50,193 nucleotides of DNA from Trichocoleus sp. (GTDB taxonomy: Bacteria; Cyanobacteriota; Cyanobacteriia; Elainellales; Elainellaceae). The DNA is taken from assembly GCA_036702865.1 (NCBI GenBank), contig DATNQD010000031.1:1-50193 (forward strand), in the 5' to 3' direction. Numbering within the stretch: position 1 is the stretch's first letter; each line of letters begins with the position of its first letter. Below are positions 41,135 to 50,193 of this stretch, in pieces. A program made the translations under genes and the position numbers. Under the pieces are notes generated by a model. The model was not told the origin of the DNA. It did not search any database and worked only from the letters and a program-made list of their open reading frames with translations.

Positions 41135-42217
41135 TTGAGACGGAGGAACAGAATGCCATCCTCGAAACTGCTTCCAACTTCAATGCGCCGCCTGAGAGCA
41201 CAATTTCATCTGTTTAAGCGTCCGATGGTTTGGGGATCGGGAGCCGTCTTACTTTTGGCGATCGCCTTTTTAGCTCAATATTGGCAACAGCCAGGGCAGT
41301 TTTTGGGAAACCAGAGTGAAGATCCTGCCTTGCGCCCCAATGCCTTGAGAACTAGCCCCTCTGCGTCTGATGCCAACAGCTTTGACTCTTTTGGCAACCT
41401 GCCAGAACTCACTTCCCCTAGTTCGATCGAGGGCACTGTTCCTGTCCCAGCCAATCTACCTAACTTGGGGAGACCAACTACCGGAGCGGCAAACCAAGCC
41501 AGACAACAGATTGATGCTAACAATCCTTTCGCATCTGCAACCGATAGTGCTAATCGCTTCAACCAATCTGCCGACTTTAGCATTCCCGACTTAACCAACC
41601 CCACTGGAATTCCAATTACCTTTGCTGGGACGGGAGCCACAAGCAGTTCTAATGCTCCTGCCGCGACAACACCAACAAACGCGACTGCCTCAACTGGGTC
41701 GAACGCCAGCCCCTTACAATCGGCGCTCGATCGCACTGCAGCCCCAACGACAACCCCAGCATCAGCATCCGGGTCTACCAATTCTGCGGCTTCTGCAACT
41801 TCTGAGACTGCTCAATCACAAACAACAGGGGCAATCCCAACAACAGGGGCACAGCTTGCTCCTACCGCAAACCTCGGAGCCCAGCCACTTTCCCCCCAGC
41901 CGATTCCTGGGCAGCCCACCTCCGTTCAGACTTATCCCCAACAGTTTTATCCTCAAACTTCTCCACCGCCCGGAACCACAGGATATAGTATCCCGCCTTC
42001 TTTCCGCACCCAAAACAACAGCTCCTCCTTCTACGGCTCTCCCGTTACGAACCCTTCGATCGCCCCGACCCCATCTGGTCGCACAACTACATCCCCCACC
42101 CCAACCGACTCTGGCTATACCAGTCCTCAAACGCAATCCTCACCCTTCTCAGTTCCTCGCACAACCCCAGGTCGAACGATCGGCGGTGGGCAGATTAATA
42201 CGTTCTCGAATCCGTAA
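41135..42217 (+). CDS. Membrane-anchored Ser/Thr/Pro/Ala-rich low-complexity protein
   Basis: An N-terminal transmembrane helix (VWGSGAVLLLAIAFLAQYW) is followed by about 300 residues of Ser/Thr/Pro/Ala/Gln low complexity and no folded domain. The ATG at 41135 may not be the start: the internal ATG at 41153 (MPSSKLLPTSM) is an alternative. It is likely an exposed stalk-like envelope protein. It stands alone, 104 bp after the LptF/G gene. Confidence 0.7.
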   Translation: MRRRNRMPSSKLLPTSMRRLRAQFHLFKRPMVWGSGAVLLLAIAFLAQYWQQPGQFLGNQSEDPALRPNALRTSPSASDANSFDSFGNLPELTSPSSIEGTVPVPANLPNLGRPTTGAANQARQQIDANNPFASATDSANRFNQSADFSIPDLTNPTGIPITFAGTGATSSSNAPAATTPTNATASTGSNASPLQSALDRTAAPTTTPASASGSTNSAASATSETAQSQTTGAIPTTGAQLAPTANLGAQPLSPQPIPGQPTSVQTYPQQFYPQTSPPPGTTGYSIPPSFRTQNNSSSFYGSPVTNPSIAPTPSGRTTTSPTPTDSGYTSPQTQSSPFSVPRTTPGRTIGGGQINTFSNP

Positions 42218-42412
42218 ATCCGATCGATAAATAATAGGTGGGGCAAGTAGGCAGGAAATTAGAGTTGAAGAGAGAGTTGAAGAGAAGGATAGGGAGCAAC
42301 GAGCGAGTCTTAAAGGGGATCAGTTGGCTGATTGCGCGGGTTTAGCCCTGACAGAAGCAGATTGCTATCCCCCCGCTATCAATTCCTAAACTCTGATCCC
42401 TGATCTCTACTC

Positions 42413-43852
42413 CTATCCCCCAAAATGCTTCACGATCGCTTCAGCAAATTCTGAGCATTTCAGGGGTGGCTCGACGGGAGGTTCCATCAGTCTTGCCAGG
42501 TCATAAGTGACTTCGCGGTTGGAGATTGCCGCTCCAATGCCTTGCTTAATCAGGTCGGCAGCTTCTTGCCAGCCTAAGTATTCCAGCATCATGACACCGG
42601 ACAAAATGACTGAACCAGGGTTAATGCGATCGAGTCCGGCATGTTTGGGTGCAGTTCCGTGAGTCGCTTCAAAAATGGCAGAAACATCGCCAATGTTCGC
42701 GCCCGGACCCATCCCAAGACCACCAACAATTGCTGCGGCTGCATCTGAGAGATAATCACCGTTCAGGTTCATGGTGGCAAGAATCGAGTATTCATCGGGG
42801 CGAGTCTGGATCTGCTGGAAGATGCTATCAGCAATGCGATCGTTGACCATGATCTTTTCTTTCCACTGCCCATTTCCGTGGGTTGCCCAGATGGAATCCA
42901 GCACCGTCTGGACTTCCTGACAGATTTGCGCTTTTTTCTCAGGCGTGAGCGCATCATACCCTGGCTCGATCTGCCGCGCGTTGTCTTCAACAGTCAGGTC
43001 AGGGTTGCGCTCTTTGTTGCTCAGAATCCAGGACTCTTGCTCTGTAACACACTCATTCCGGAATTCTTGCTTTGTGACTTCATAGCCCCAATCTCGAAAC
43101 GCGCCTTCGGTATATTTCATGATGTTGCCCTTATGGACAAGCGTCACCATTTGTTTTGCTTTGGGGAGTCGCAGCGCATGACGAATTGCCCGCCGTACTA
43201 GCCGCTTTGACCCTTTTTTGCTGATTGGTTTAATGCCGATGCCAGAATCGAGCGGAATTTGCTTTTTGCCGTGCTCTGGGGTTGCCGGAATCAAATCTTC
43301 GTTGAGGATTTTGATCAGCCGATCGCCCACTTCGCTGCCCTGCTTCCACTCAATGCCCAGATAGATGTCTTCTGTGTTTTCTCGATAGATAATGACATCC
43401 AGCTTTTCGGGTGTTTTATGAGGTGAGGGGGTTCCGGCGTAGTATTTGCAGGGACGGATGCAAGCATAGAGGTCAAAGATTTGGCGTAATGCCACATTGA
43501 GCGATCGGATTCCACCGCCAACAGGGGTTGTGAGGGGTCCCTTAATTGCCACACCATACTCTTGAATGGCAGTCAGCGTGTCCTGCGGTAAATATTGGTA
43601 GGTTCCATAGACCTCACAAGCTTCATCCCCAGCGTAAACCTTGAACCAGACAATCTGGCGCTGTCCCCCATAAGCCTTTTCTACAGCAGCATCAAAAACG
43701 CGCTGGGCAGCAGGCCAAATATCAACCCCTGTTCCATCTCCCCGAATGAAGGGAATAATAGGGTCATTTGGCACGACCGGTTCACCCTCTTTGAATGTAA
43801 TACGCGATCCTGTGGTAGGAGGATTAATTTTCTCGTACATAACCTGCGGCAA
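42413..43852 (-). CDS. icd: NADP-dependent isocitrate dehydrogenase
   Basis: The 479-aa product is a clear bacterial-type IDH. It shows [15 protein letters not shown] near the N-terminus, [11 protein letters not shown] (substrate-binding Ser and Arg), [29 protein letters not shown] (catalytic Lys) and [12 protein letters not shown]. Length fits cyanobacterial NADP IDH (about 475 aa). It makes 2-oxoglutarate, the carbon skeleton for ammonium assimilation and nitrogen signal in cyanobacteria. It is a single-gene unit. Confidence 0.95.
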   Translation of the reverse strand: MPQVMYEKINPPTTGSRITFKEGEPVVPNDPIIPFIRGDGTGVDIWPAAQRVFDAAVEKAYGGQRQIVWFKVYAGDEACEVYGTYQYLPQDTLTAIQEYGVAIKGPLTTPVGGGIRSLNVALRQIFDLYACIRPCKYYAGTPSPHKTPEKLDVIIYRENTEDIYLGIEWKQGSEVGDRLIKILNEDLIPATPEHGKKQIPLDSGIGIKPISKKGSKRLVRRAIRHALRLPKAKQMVTLVHKGNIMKYTEGAFRDWGYEVTKQEFRNECVTEQESWILSNKERNPDLTVEDNARQIEPGYDALTPEKKAQICQEVQTVLDSIWATHGNGQWKEKIMVNDRIADSIFQQIQTRPDEYSILATMNLNGDYLSDAAAAIVGGLGMGPGANIGDVSAIFEATHGTAPKHAGLDRINPGSVILSGVMMLEYLGWQEAADLIKQGIGAAISNREVTYDLARLMEPPVEPPLKCSEFAEAIVKHFGG

Positions 43853-44277
43853 CTCCTGTTATCAAGTCAAAGACCATCTCAACGCTGGCGCGTGCGAAAT
43901 CGCGTAATCAGACGGGGATGAGATAACTTTGCCTATAGTAGTCCAGACTGTAGATTACCGGATCGGGGAGACAGGGTTGATCCGTTTTGAACAAAAAGCT
44001 GAGATTTCAAGGCTTGAATTTTAGCGATCGTGTTGGGGTGTGCTCAATGCTCTTGCTTTAACAGAGGCTTCAGCCAAATCGTTTGAGGCAAATGCCTGAG
44101 CTAGAAAACTCAGACAGGATAGGTCAGGAAAAATATTGAGCATTCCATATCAACTCAGAAATTGAGCTTGGAGTATCGTCTACTGCTTGATGCTCATGGC
44201 AAAAGCTCCTCTGACGATTGGTGCCTCTCATTAAAAACCAGGTTTCAGCTTTGATTTTCGGGGTTAGTGAAGGTGAA
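43853..44277. other. Divergent intergenic region upstream of icd and the response regulator
   Basis: About 425 bp with no supported gene. It must hold the icd promoter. An NtcA-type site would be expected from the biology of icd, but I could not identify a GTAN8TAC box with confidence. Confidence 0.4.
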
Positions 44278-44970
44278 ATGAAACGAATTCTAATCGTAGA
44301 CGATGATATTACGCTCAGAACTGCCTTAGTTCACTATCTGAAGAATCGGGGCTACTTTGTCGAGGAGGCGAACTCTGGCGTTGTAGCATTGGCAATGTTT
44401 GAGCAAGACCCGCCCGATGTAATTGTGTCGGATGTGATGATGCCAGAAATGGATGGGCTAGAACTCTGCCGCCGATTACGCGCCGATCGATCGGGACAAC
44501 TCATTCCGTTTATTTTTCTGTCAAGCTGCCGCAAAGTAGACGATCGCATCCAAGGACATCAGATGGGGGCAGACGACTACTTGATCAAGCCCTTTGACCC
44601 GAAAGAACTGGTTGCCAAAATTGAGGCCCAGCTAGAGCGATCACGCCGCATTCACACTGAAATTATCCGGCTGATGCAGCGAATCACTCCCGTCGAAGCG
44701 GAACCTGTTGCCCCCCCGCCTAAAACAAATCCACTGCCTTTCACCCCAGCAGAAGAAAAAGTATTTTGGGAAGTGATTCAAGGCTACACCAACAAGCAAA
44801 TTGGCGATCGGCTTTTTGTCAGCCCGCGTACTGTCCAAACTCACCTCAGCAATATTCTTGGCAAACTGCGCCTTGAAAGCCGCTCTCAGCTAATCCGTTA
44901 TGCTTTTGAACGCGGTTATCGTCCCCCAACTCGGCTAGAAGACGAAGTCAGGCTACAAGAGGAAACCTAG
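44278..44970 (+). CDS. NarL/LuxR-type response regulator
   Basis: From ATG 44278 (MKRILIVDDDITLR) the 230-aa product has a receiver domain with acidic residues at 8-10, phosphoacceptor Asp52 (VSDVMMPEMDG) and Lys in LIKPFDP. A LuxR-type helix-turn-helix follows at about 160-215 (FTPAEEKVFWEVIQGYTNKQ, VSPRTVQTHLSNILGKL). A Pro-rich linker joins them. The frame is open to 44218 but the receiver starts at MKR. No histidine kinase is adjacent. Confidence 0.9.
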   Translation: MKRILIVDDDITLRTALVHYLKNRGYFVEEANSGVVALAMFEQDPPDVIVSDVMMPEMDGLELCRRLRADRSGQLIPFIFLSSCRKVDDRIQGHQMGADDYLIKPFDPKELVAKIEAQLERSRRIHTEIIRLMQRITPVEAEPVAPPPKTNPLPFTPAEEKVFWEVIQGYTNKQIGDRLFVSPRTVQTHLSNILGKLRLESRSQLIRYAFERGYRPPTRLEDEVRLQEET

Positions 44971-45209
44971 ACTGTCGATCGAGATTCTGCCTCGTTTGAT
45001 TGAGCAGCCTGATCTGGCGTTTGACCTGTCTGCTGCTGCTGATTTCTCTATCTTGCTGGCATCTTCTCGCCAAACTTGTCCCACTGCCGTATTAAAGTGG
45101 GATTAAGCCCGATTGTGACGACTCATGTAATATTATTTTTTCTTAACCTATTTCATCCCGATCAATTTAGCAAAACCCGAATTCGCTCGCTTACTGTTTC
45201 ACATTCCTC

Positions 45210-45959
45210 ATGTATAACGTGCAGCCGTTTGATATTCGTTCCGCTGATCCTTGTTCATCTGATCCCTCGGTCACTGCTTATATGACTGATCTGCTCGATC
45301 GCCTCAAATCTGAATCCTTGAAAAACCAACTGCAACTTGTTCAGGAAGCAGCTCAGGCTGGAGAAACGGGGTTGGATGTACTGATGAGCTACTTACGAGA
45401 GCGGCAACCTCATCCAGCAGGAATTGTGGAAGGTAAGATTTATCAAGTCTTGCTTAAAGCCGATCGTCCCGAAACAAGAGCTTTTCTGGAAACCCAGTTT
45501 CCTCAAGGAATTGTGCCGCTGAAGTCCGATCGTGGTATTGACTACAATCAACTCCAGAAGCTCCTGGCACAACAAGAGTTTGAAGCTGCCGATCGCCTCA
45601 CCATTGAAAAACTCTGTGAATTAGCAGGCTCGTTAGCAATCCAGCGGAAATGGCTTTATTTCACTGAAGTCGAAAAGTTCCCCAGCACCGACCTACGGAC
45701 GATCGATACCCTGTGGCAAGTTTACTCAGAAGGGAAGTTTGGCTATTCGGTACAGCGCGAACTCTGGCTAGGAGCGGGAAAGAACTGGGAGAAGCTCTGG
45801 TTCCAAATTGGTTGGAAAAACGGCAACAACTGGACACGCTATCCGCAAGAGTTTACGTGGAATTTGACGGCTCCCAGAGGTCATTTACCCCTGTCTAACC
45901 AATTACGCGGTGTTCGAGTCATTGCGGCACTGCTGGCTCACCCTACCTGGACGAGTTAA
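45210..45959 (+). CDS. gun4: GUN4 domain protein, Mg-chelatase activator
   Basis: The 249-aa product has an N-terminal helical bundle (about 25-110) and the GUN4 core (about 115-245) with LTIEKLCELAG, FPSTDLRTIDTLWQVYSEGK, GYSVQRELWL and LPLSNQLRGVRVIAALLAHP. GUN4 binds protoporphyrin IX and Mg-protoporphyrin and stimulates Mg-chelatase in chlorophyll synthesis. The start could be the later ATG at 45282 (MTDLLDRLKSES). Confidence 0.92.
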   Translation: MYNVQPFDIRSADPCSSDPSVTAYMTDLLDRLKSESLKNQLQLVQEAAQAGETGLDVLMSYLRERQPHPAGIVEGKIYQVLLKADRPETRAFLETQFPQGIVPLKSDRGIDYNQLQKLLAQQEFEAADRLTIEKLCELAGSLAIQRKWLYFTEVEKFPSTDLRTIDTLWQVYSEGKFGYSVQRELWLGAGKNWEKLWFQIGWKNGNNWTRYPQEFTWNLTAPRGHLPLSNQLRGVRVIAALLAHPTWTS

Positions 45960-45972
45960 TTCAATCGCGTTT

Positions 45973-47247
45973 TTATCCCTCGTCTCTACCGATCGCTTGC
46001 CCTGCAATCCATCCCGTTGTCCAGGCACTTTGAAAGTTAAACCCACCTGTCACGCCATCAATATCTAAAACTTCTCCCGCAAAAAATAAGCCTGGGCAGC
46101 AGCGGCTTTCCATTGTCTGAAAATTCACTTCCTTGAGGCTGACCCCACCACAGGTCACAAATTCTTCCTTAAAGACCCCCTTTCCCTGAATCATAAATTC
46201 TGCCTGTGAGACTTCTTGAATCAGTGAATTGACTGCCTTTTTAGACAAATCTGCCCAGCGCTCAACTTCACTTAATCCTGCCCTTGAGACAATAAACTGC
46301 CAGAGGCGACGAGGGAGTGGTAGTGGACAATGTGCAGCAATCGATCGTTTGGGAAACTCTGTTTTCGCAGCCATTAAAGTCTGCCGTAGCATTTCAGCGT
46401 TCAATTGAGGCAGCCAGTTGACTTGTAACGTTGCCCGATATTGGTGCTCATGCAGCACTCTTGCTCCCCAGGCAGAAAGTTTGAGCACTGCCGGACCACT
46501 CATCCCCCAGTGGGTAATCAGAAGCGCTCCAGTCTGCTCTAAAGGTTTTTCCCCTGGAACTTGCAGCCTTGCCCGCACCAACTCCATTGAAACGCCTGCC
46601 AGTTCTCGCAGTTGAGCATCAGGGATGTTAAACGTAAATAGCGAAGGAACCAGAGACTCAATGTGATGCCCCAACGCCCTTGCAATTTGGAAGCCCTGAG
46701 GACTGCTGCCCGTTGCCAACAACAGTCGATCGCCTCGCAATTCCTCACCCGATTTCAGCGTCAGGACAAATTCATTGCCCGATCGCCCAACCTGCTTGAC
46801 CGCTGTAGCAGTCCGAATTTCGACTCCGGCATCCTGAGCGGCGTGAGTCAGACATTGGACAACTGTTCCAGAATCATCGGTAATGGGGAACATACGACCA
46901 TCCGCTTCAGTTTTCAGCGTTACTCCACGTTTGGCAAACCAGGCGATCGTTTCTTTGGGTTGAAAACGGCTGAAGGCTCCACGTAAAGCTTTGCCGCCTC
47001 TCGGATAAGACTGCACCAGAACAGCAGGCTCGAAACAAGAGTGAGTAACGTTACAGCGTCCGCCGCCAGAAATTCGCACTTTGCTCAATGGCTGATGTCC
47101 TGCCTCCAGAAGCGTGACGTGAGTCTGCGGATGCGTCTCAGCACAGACGATCGCTCCAAAAAAACCGCCTGCCCCGCCGCCAATCACCAAAACTCTAAAA
47201 GGCTTAGTTCGATCGAATCCTGCTGAAGTTGTCATAAAGCAAACCAA
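45973..47247 (-). CDS. HI0933/YhiN-type NAD(P)/FAD-dependent oxidoreductase
   Basis: The 424-aa product has the dinucleotide-binding motif VLVIGGGAGGFFGAI, then SKVRISGGGRCNVTHSC and a C-terminal GEVLDIDGVTGGFNFQSAWT, all typical of the HI0933 flavoprotein family. Its physiological substrate is unknown. The start is likely MTTSAGFDRT (15 bp inside the frame at about 47235). Confidence 0.9.
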   Translation of the reverse strand: MVCFMTTSAGFDRTKPFRVLVIGGGAGGFFGAIVCAETHPQTHVTLLEAGHQPLSKVRISGGGRCNVTHSCFEPAVLVQSYPRGGKALRGAFSRFQPKETIAWFAKRGVTLKTEADGRMFPITDDSGTVVQCLTHAAQDAGVEIRTATAVKQVGRSGNEFVLTLKSGEELRGDRLLLATGSSPQGFQIARALGHHIESLVPSLFTFNIPDAQLRELAGVSMELVRARLQVPGEKPLEQTGALLITHWGMSGPAVLKLSAWGARVLHEHQYRATLQVNWLPQLNAEMLRQTLMAAKTEFPKRSIAAHCPLPLPRRLWQFIVSRAGLSEVERWADLSKKAVNSLIQEVSQAEFMIQGKGVFKEEFVTCGGVSLKEVNFQTMESRCCPGLFFAGEVLDIDGVTGGFNFQSAWTTGWIAGQAIGRDEG

Positions 47248-47399
47248 AAATGAAAGCTTCTCCCCAGATGCGGGAATACTATCTGCTAGAGCAGAAACCT
47301 GTATTCTAGGATTGTTTAACAGTCCACTTGTTTCTACCCTAACGTTTCAGCCACCCAACAGTTCGCGTCAACCCCAGCGGAGAAAAGGACGGTTCCAGG

Positions 47400-47774
47400 A
47401 TGTCACTTGAGAAACTCCAACCTGCAAACCCCCGTGATGTCAGTGTCTATGCACCTTACTATCAAGGACGCAAACGCAGTGCCCTGCCCCTGGCAATTAG
47501 CCTGTATCAGCTAGGAAGTTTAGAGGGGTCTCGCAATATTGAGGGAGGCGAAAGTATTCCATTTGTTGCCAGTTGGAACATTTCCTCCATTCCAGCCGAT
47601 TTGACTCGCTGCCGAATGCAGTTTGATGGCAATGCCGAGCTAAGCTACGAAGTGACCCTGGCAAACTTCGAGTTTGTAGACTATCTAATCGAGCTTCTCT
47701 TTATTTTCAAGAGCAGCCGCACCGCCGATTTTTCCCAAACCTTCTACCGTAAGCTGCTCCGCCTCGACGATTGA
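47400..47774 (+). CDS. ebsA: EbsA-like type IV pilus biogenesis protein
   Basis: The 124-aa product (MSLEKLQPANPRDVSVYAPY, later ISSIPADLTRCRMQFDGNAE) matches my recollection of the cyanobacterial EbsA family, a factor of the type IV pilus assembly complex involved in biofilm self-suppression in Synechococcus. It has no membrane helix. A terminator follows at 47831. Confidence 0.68.
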   Translation: MSLEKLQPANPRDVSVYAPYYQGRKRSALPLAISLYQLGSLEGSRNIEGGESIPFVASWNISSIPADLTRCRMQFDGNAELSYEVTLANFEFVDYLIELLFIFKSSRTADFSQTFYRKLLRLDD

Positions 47775-48126
47775 ATTTCCTTTCTCAAACTTTTCTCCAG
47801 GCCAAACTTTTCTCCAGATAGTCATCTCACAGCCCTGAATCTACTTCGATCGGGGCTTTTTTTAACAGAGGACAGAATTGACTCCTACCACCAAACCTTT
47901 GTCTCCCCGATCGCTACCCTGGCTACAGTCTGTAAGGCTTCAGAAATTGTATTCTTGCGGCAACAGTGCTGAATGTATCTAGCAGGAAAATATGAAGAAA
48001 CGTAAATTAGAAGGTAGAGAGCCTAGAATGATTAAATAAGCAACACTTATTCAATATATTTTCAGTGCAGCAGCATTGAACCGTTAAACTCAAATTGATT
48101 CACAGATTTCATTCAGGAGCCGGGGA
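47775..48126. other. Intergenic region with terminator
   Basis: The stretch holds the ebsA terminator and an AT-rich upstream region of the next gene. No other gene is visible. Confidence 0.5.
47831..47863 (+). terminator. Rho-independent terminator after ebsA
   Basis: AGCCC (47831-47835) pairs with GGGCT (47853-47857) and is followed by a run of seven T. It lies 57 bp past the ebsA stop. Confidence 0.75.
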
Positions 48127-49218
48127 GTGCCAAAGTCCGCAAAGTATCTTTTAGTTGGATCGTCAGAAGCTTATAGTGGCAAGTCAGCCACCATCCTTGG
48201 GATGGCTCATCAGCTAAAGCAAAGAGGGCTGGACATCACCTACGGTAAACCAGTTGGAACCTGTGTTGCTGAGTCTACTCAGCCCGGTGTGATTGAAGAA
48301 GACGTTTTGTTTATTGCCCAGACGCTTCAGCTTCCTGACGATCGCATTCTGCCGACGCTTCTGGCTCTGGATGAATCCACGATTGCCCAACGAATCAAGG
48401 GGACTGACCAGACCAACTATCGCCAATTGCTGCAACGCTACAACGAAATGGCAGTTGGGGATCTGGTTCTATTAGAAGGAGCCGGAAACCTGGAAGAAGG
48501 TAGACTGTTTGACTTAAATGTGCCGCAGATTGCTCAGGAGCTTGATGCTCTGGTTATTCTGGTGAGCCGCTTCCACTCTCCCTTAATTGTGGATAATTTG
48601 CTGGCAGCAAAACAGCGATTGGGCGATCGACTGGCTGGCATTTTGATCAATGACATTCCGCCAGAGAAACTCGAATTTGTTGAGCAACAGATCCAGCCGT
48701 TCTTAATGCGTCAGGGAATTGAGGTGTTAGGAATGTTGCCTCGCAATGACTTACTGAGAAGTGTCAGCGTTGCCGAACTGGTAGACCAGCTTGATGCTAC
48801 AGTGCTTTGCCGTCCCGATCGACTTGATTTGATGGTGGAAAGCCTCAAAATTGGTGCGATGAACGTTAACTCAGCACTGGAGTATTTCCGCAGAGCGCGG
48901 AATATGGCAGTTGTCACTGGGGGCGATCGAACGGACATTCAACTAGCAGCCCTGGAAACTTCCACTCAGTGCCTTATCCTAACGGGGCATATTCCCCCAA
49001 CACGCACAATTCTCAGCCGTGCCGAAGACCTGGAGATCCCGATTCTCTCAGTTGATCTGGATACACTAACCACCGTTGAAATCATCGATCGCACCTTTGG
49101 GCAAGTTCGCCTGCATGAGCCAGTTAAAGTGCAAGCTGTTTGTCAAATGATGGCAAAGCATTTTCAGGTCGATCGACTACTGGCAAAACTGGGGTTAGAG
49201 CCTGTTGTGACGGCATAG
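48127..49218 (+). CDS. Phosphotransacetylase-family P-loop protein with DRTGG domain
   Basis: The 363-aa product starts with GTG at 48127 behind GGAGCCGGGGA. The N-terminal part is a BioD/CobB-like P-loop domain (GSSEAYSGKSATILG, then LLEGAGNLEEG). The C-terminal part is a DRTGG-type domain with VTGGDRTDIQLAALETSTQC. This pairing is found in the N-terminal part of Pta proteins and in stand-alone cyanobacterial homologues; here the acetyltransferase domain is absent. The function is probably regulatory. Confidence 0.85.
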   Translation: MPKSAKYLLVGSSEAYSGKSATILGMAHQLKQRGLDITYGKPVGTCVAESTQPGVIEEDVLFIAQTLQLPDDRILPTLLALDESTIAQRIKGTDQTNYRQLLQRYNEMAVGDLVLLEGAGNLEEGRLFDLNVPQIAQELDALVILVSRFHSPLIVDNLLAAKQRLGDRLAGILINDIPPEKLEFVEQQIQPFLMRQGIEVLGMLPRNDLLRSVSVAELVDQLDATVLCRPDRLDLMVESLKIGAMNVNSALEYFRRARNMAVVTGGDRTDIQLAALETSTQCLILTGHIPPTRTILSRAEDLEIPILSVDLDTLTTVEIIDRTFGQVRLHEPVKVQAVCQMMAKHFQVDRLLAKLGLEPVVTA

Positions 49219-49263
49219 TTTAATCTTTCCTAACCCTCCTAATTGCAGGAGAAAACCGAACGG

Positions 49264-49500
49264 CTAAACTTCAACATAGCTGCTGGCTTGACGGCTGAAC
49301 ATCTCGCAGTATCGACCACCTCCTCGAATGAGTTCGGTGTGGGTTCCTGACTCGATGATTCTGCCATGCTCAAGCACGATGATTCGATCTGCCATTTTTG
49401 CGAGAGCGAGGCGATAGCTAGTTCTCTGGGAGCAGCCTGACAAATCAACAGGAGGCTCCGCCGTAGTACGTGAACCAAAGACATTTTTGGAGCTGGCATT
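49264..49500 (-). pseudogene. Remnant of an ABC exporter ATP-binding domain
   Basis: The minus frame ending at TAG 49264-49266 reads MADRIIVLEHGRIIESGTHT and ends EMFSRQASSYVEV, the C-terminus of an MsbA-type exporter. Just before it, VDLSGCSQRTSYRLALAK resembles the LSGGQRQR.LALAR signature joined directly to the segment that should lie about 70 residues later. Walker B and D-loop are missing, so an internal deletion has fused two conserved blocks. No start or upstream domains are present. Confidence 0.75.
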
Positions 49501-49915
49501 TCTAAGGAAAAATAGAGGGTGGGAAACTGGGATAGAGAGATTAGGGAGTCAGCAGGCGCAAATCGTAAGTCTACTCACCGATTTATTGCGATTGGTTTGT
49601 TCTCGCTGACCCAGCAAGGACACCGTATTACGTGAATACTACAAAAACAATACAGGTGGGTCAACATTGCCCATCCCATTTGTTAAAGTGCGATAAAGCA
49701 GGGCAAATTGCAGCCCAACTCGTCAAAAATGAACCAATGCCAGCTTAATTGAGCCTTGTCAGTTGTACTGCTAACGCCAATTAGCATTTTCCTGCTTCAG
49801 CGTTTTTCCTTTCTCAGTTCCCCTTTTCCTGGTTACTCCTCTCCCCCAACTTCTCCAGCTCCCGATACCTTTCTTGTTTCAATCAACTCATCTCCCATTC
49901 CCCATGCCCTGTTCC
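49501..49915. other. Gene-free region, possibly decayed sequence
   Basis: No supported reading frame. It lies between the exporter remnant and the gene at the window end, and may be decayed. A run of C/T-rich sequence (about 49800-49915) lies next to the stop codon of the last gene. No known repeat is recognised. Confidence 0.4.
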
Positions 49916-50193
49916 CTAAAAAGTAACCCCCAGAACTGCCTCTAAATTACGAGATTCTTTTGGAACTTGAGCAGATTGGAACGAAGTAGGATTCGCTGCA
50001 AATGTATTCGCAGGAGGTTGGGCAAACAAACGATCGGTTCCTTCCGCCTCAGCGACTTGCTGCTGATAGTCGATCGCTCTGGCAATCGCATCCATCCTTC
50101 TGGCTTGGTCTGCCGTAATCCGCTTCTCACTATTGCCCAAACCCGGTGCATCCCACCGCTTCGTCTCCGGGTTCAAAAACGATCGCACTCTGG
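49916..50193 (-). CDS. Hypothetical protein, C-terminal part cut by window edge
   Basis: At least 92 codons are open to the window edge on the minus strand; a GTG at 50188 could be a start, but reading continues upstream (AGA before it), so the gene probably extends further. The visible part contains NPETKRWDAPGLGNSEKRIT and a Gln/Ala-rich disordered tail. No family is recognised. Confidence 0.55.
   Translation of the reverse strand, partial: RVRSFLNPETKRWDAPGLGNSEKRITADQARRMDAIARAIDYQQQVAEAEGTDRLFAQPPANTFAANPTSFQSAQVPKESRNLEAVLGVTF

Noticed and set aside
41370-42230. Long Gln/Leu/Pro/Arg-rich frames over the stalk gene (plus and minus)
   Set aside because: They are out-of-frame readings of a low-complexity Ser/Thr/Pro/Ala gene.
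49239-49499. 86-aa minus frame over the exporter remnant
   Set aside because: The familiar exporter sequence is in a different frame; this frame is a shadow.

Overview
The window comes from a cyanobacterium. The right half carries cyanobacterial hallmark genes (GUN4, an EbsA-type pilus factor, SpeY-type deoxyhypusine-synthase-like protein, a cyanobacterial outer-membrane LPS-export cluster, NADP isocitrate dehydrogenase, UbiB/ABC1 kinase), and HIP1-type GCGATCGC octamers recur across chromosome and insert. The exact genus cannot be read from the sequence; a filamentous Leptolyngbya/Oscillatoriales-like host is only a guess.

Positions 1-140 are the 3' end of an ISL3-like insertion sequence. 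Positions 167-27554 are an integrated mobile element of about 27.3 kb, bounded by a perfect 43-bp direct repeat (167-209 and 27512-27554) that is the 3' part of tRNA-Val(GAC); the intact tRNA lies at the right end next to a tyrosine integrase and an excisionase-like gene. Inside the element, from left to right: (i) a cargo block (0.5-4.3 kb) with a coupled TIGR04255 / HTH / unknown operon and a divergent 408-aa orphan, a candidate defence or toxin-antitoxin block; (ii) two divergent, overlapping structural operons that start from a 56-bp gap at 10.9 kb, the left one including a fibre-like protein with a phage-type adaptor, the right one including a proline-rich 610-aa protein and a 521-aa membrane protein; (iii) a leftward morphogenesis operon (21.9-17.4 kb) with a membrane-anchored P-loop ATPase, several small membrane proteins and an M23 peptidase / lytic transglycosylase; (iv) an XRE repressor with three palindromic operators at 22.33-22.40 kb; (v) a rightward replication block with a DEDDh exonuclease and an archaeo-eukaryotic-type primase; (vi) xis and int.

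I see no terminase, portal, HK97 capsid, tail tube or tape measure, and no relaxase or type IV secretion set. The best reading is a virus-like element outside the tailed phages, possibly a membrane-containing non-tailed virus with its own primase and packaging-type ATPase, or a related unnamed element class. This is an inference, and most structural genes have no recognised family.

From 27.6 kb to the end is ordinary chromosome: speY-like, a CbiX/SirB chelatase, small conserved cyanobacterial proteins, YdcF-like, PP2C phosphatase, UbiB kinase, DUF58, DUF309, an LptA-like / LptB / LptF-G cluster, icd, a NarL-type response regulator, GUN4, a HI0933-type flavoprotein, ebsA, a phosphotransacetylase-family P-loop protein, a broken ABC exporter remnant and the 3' end of an unknown gene.
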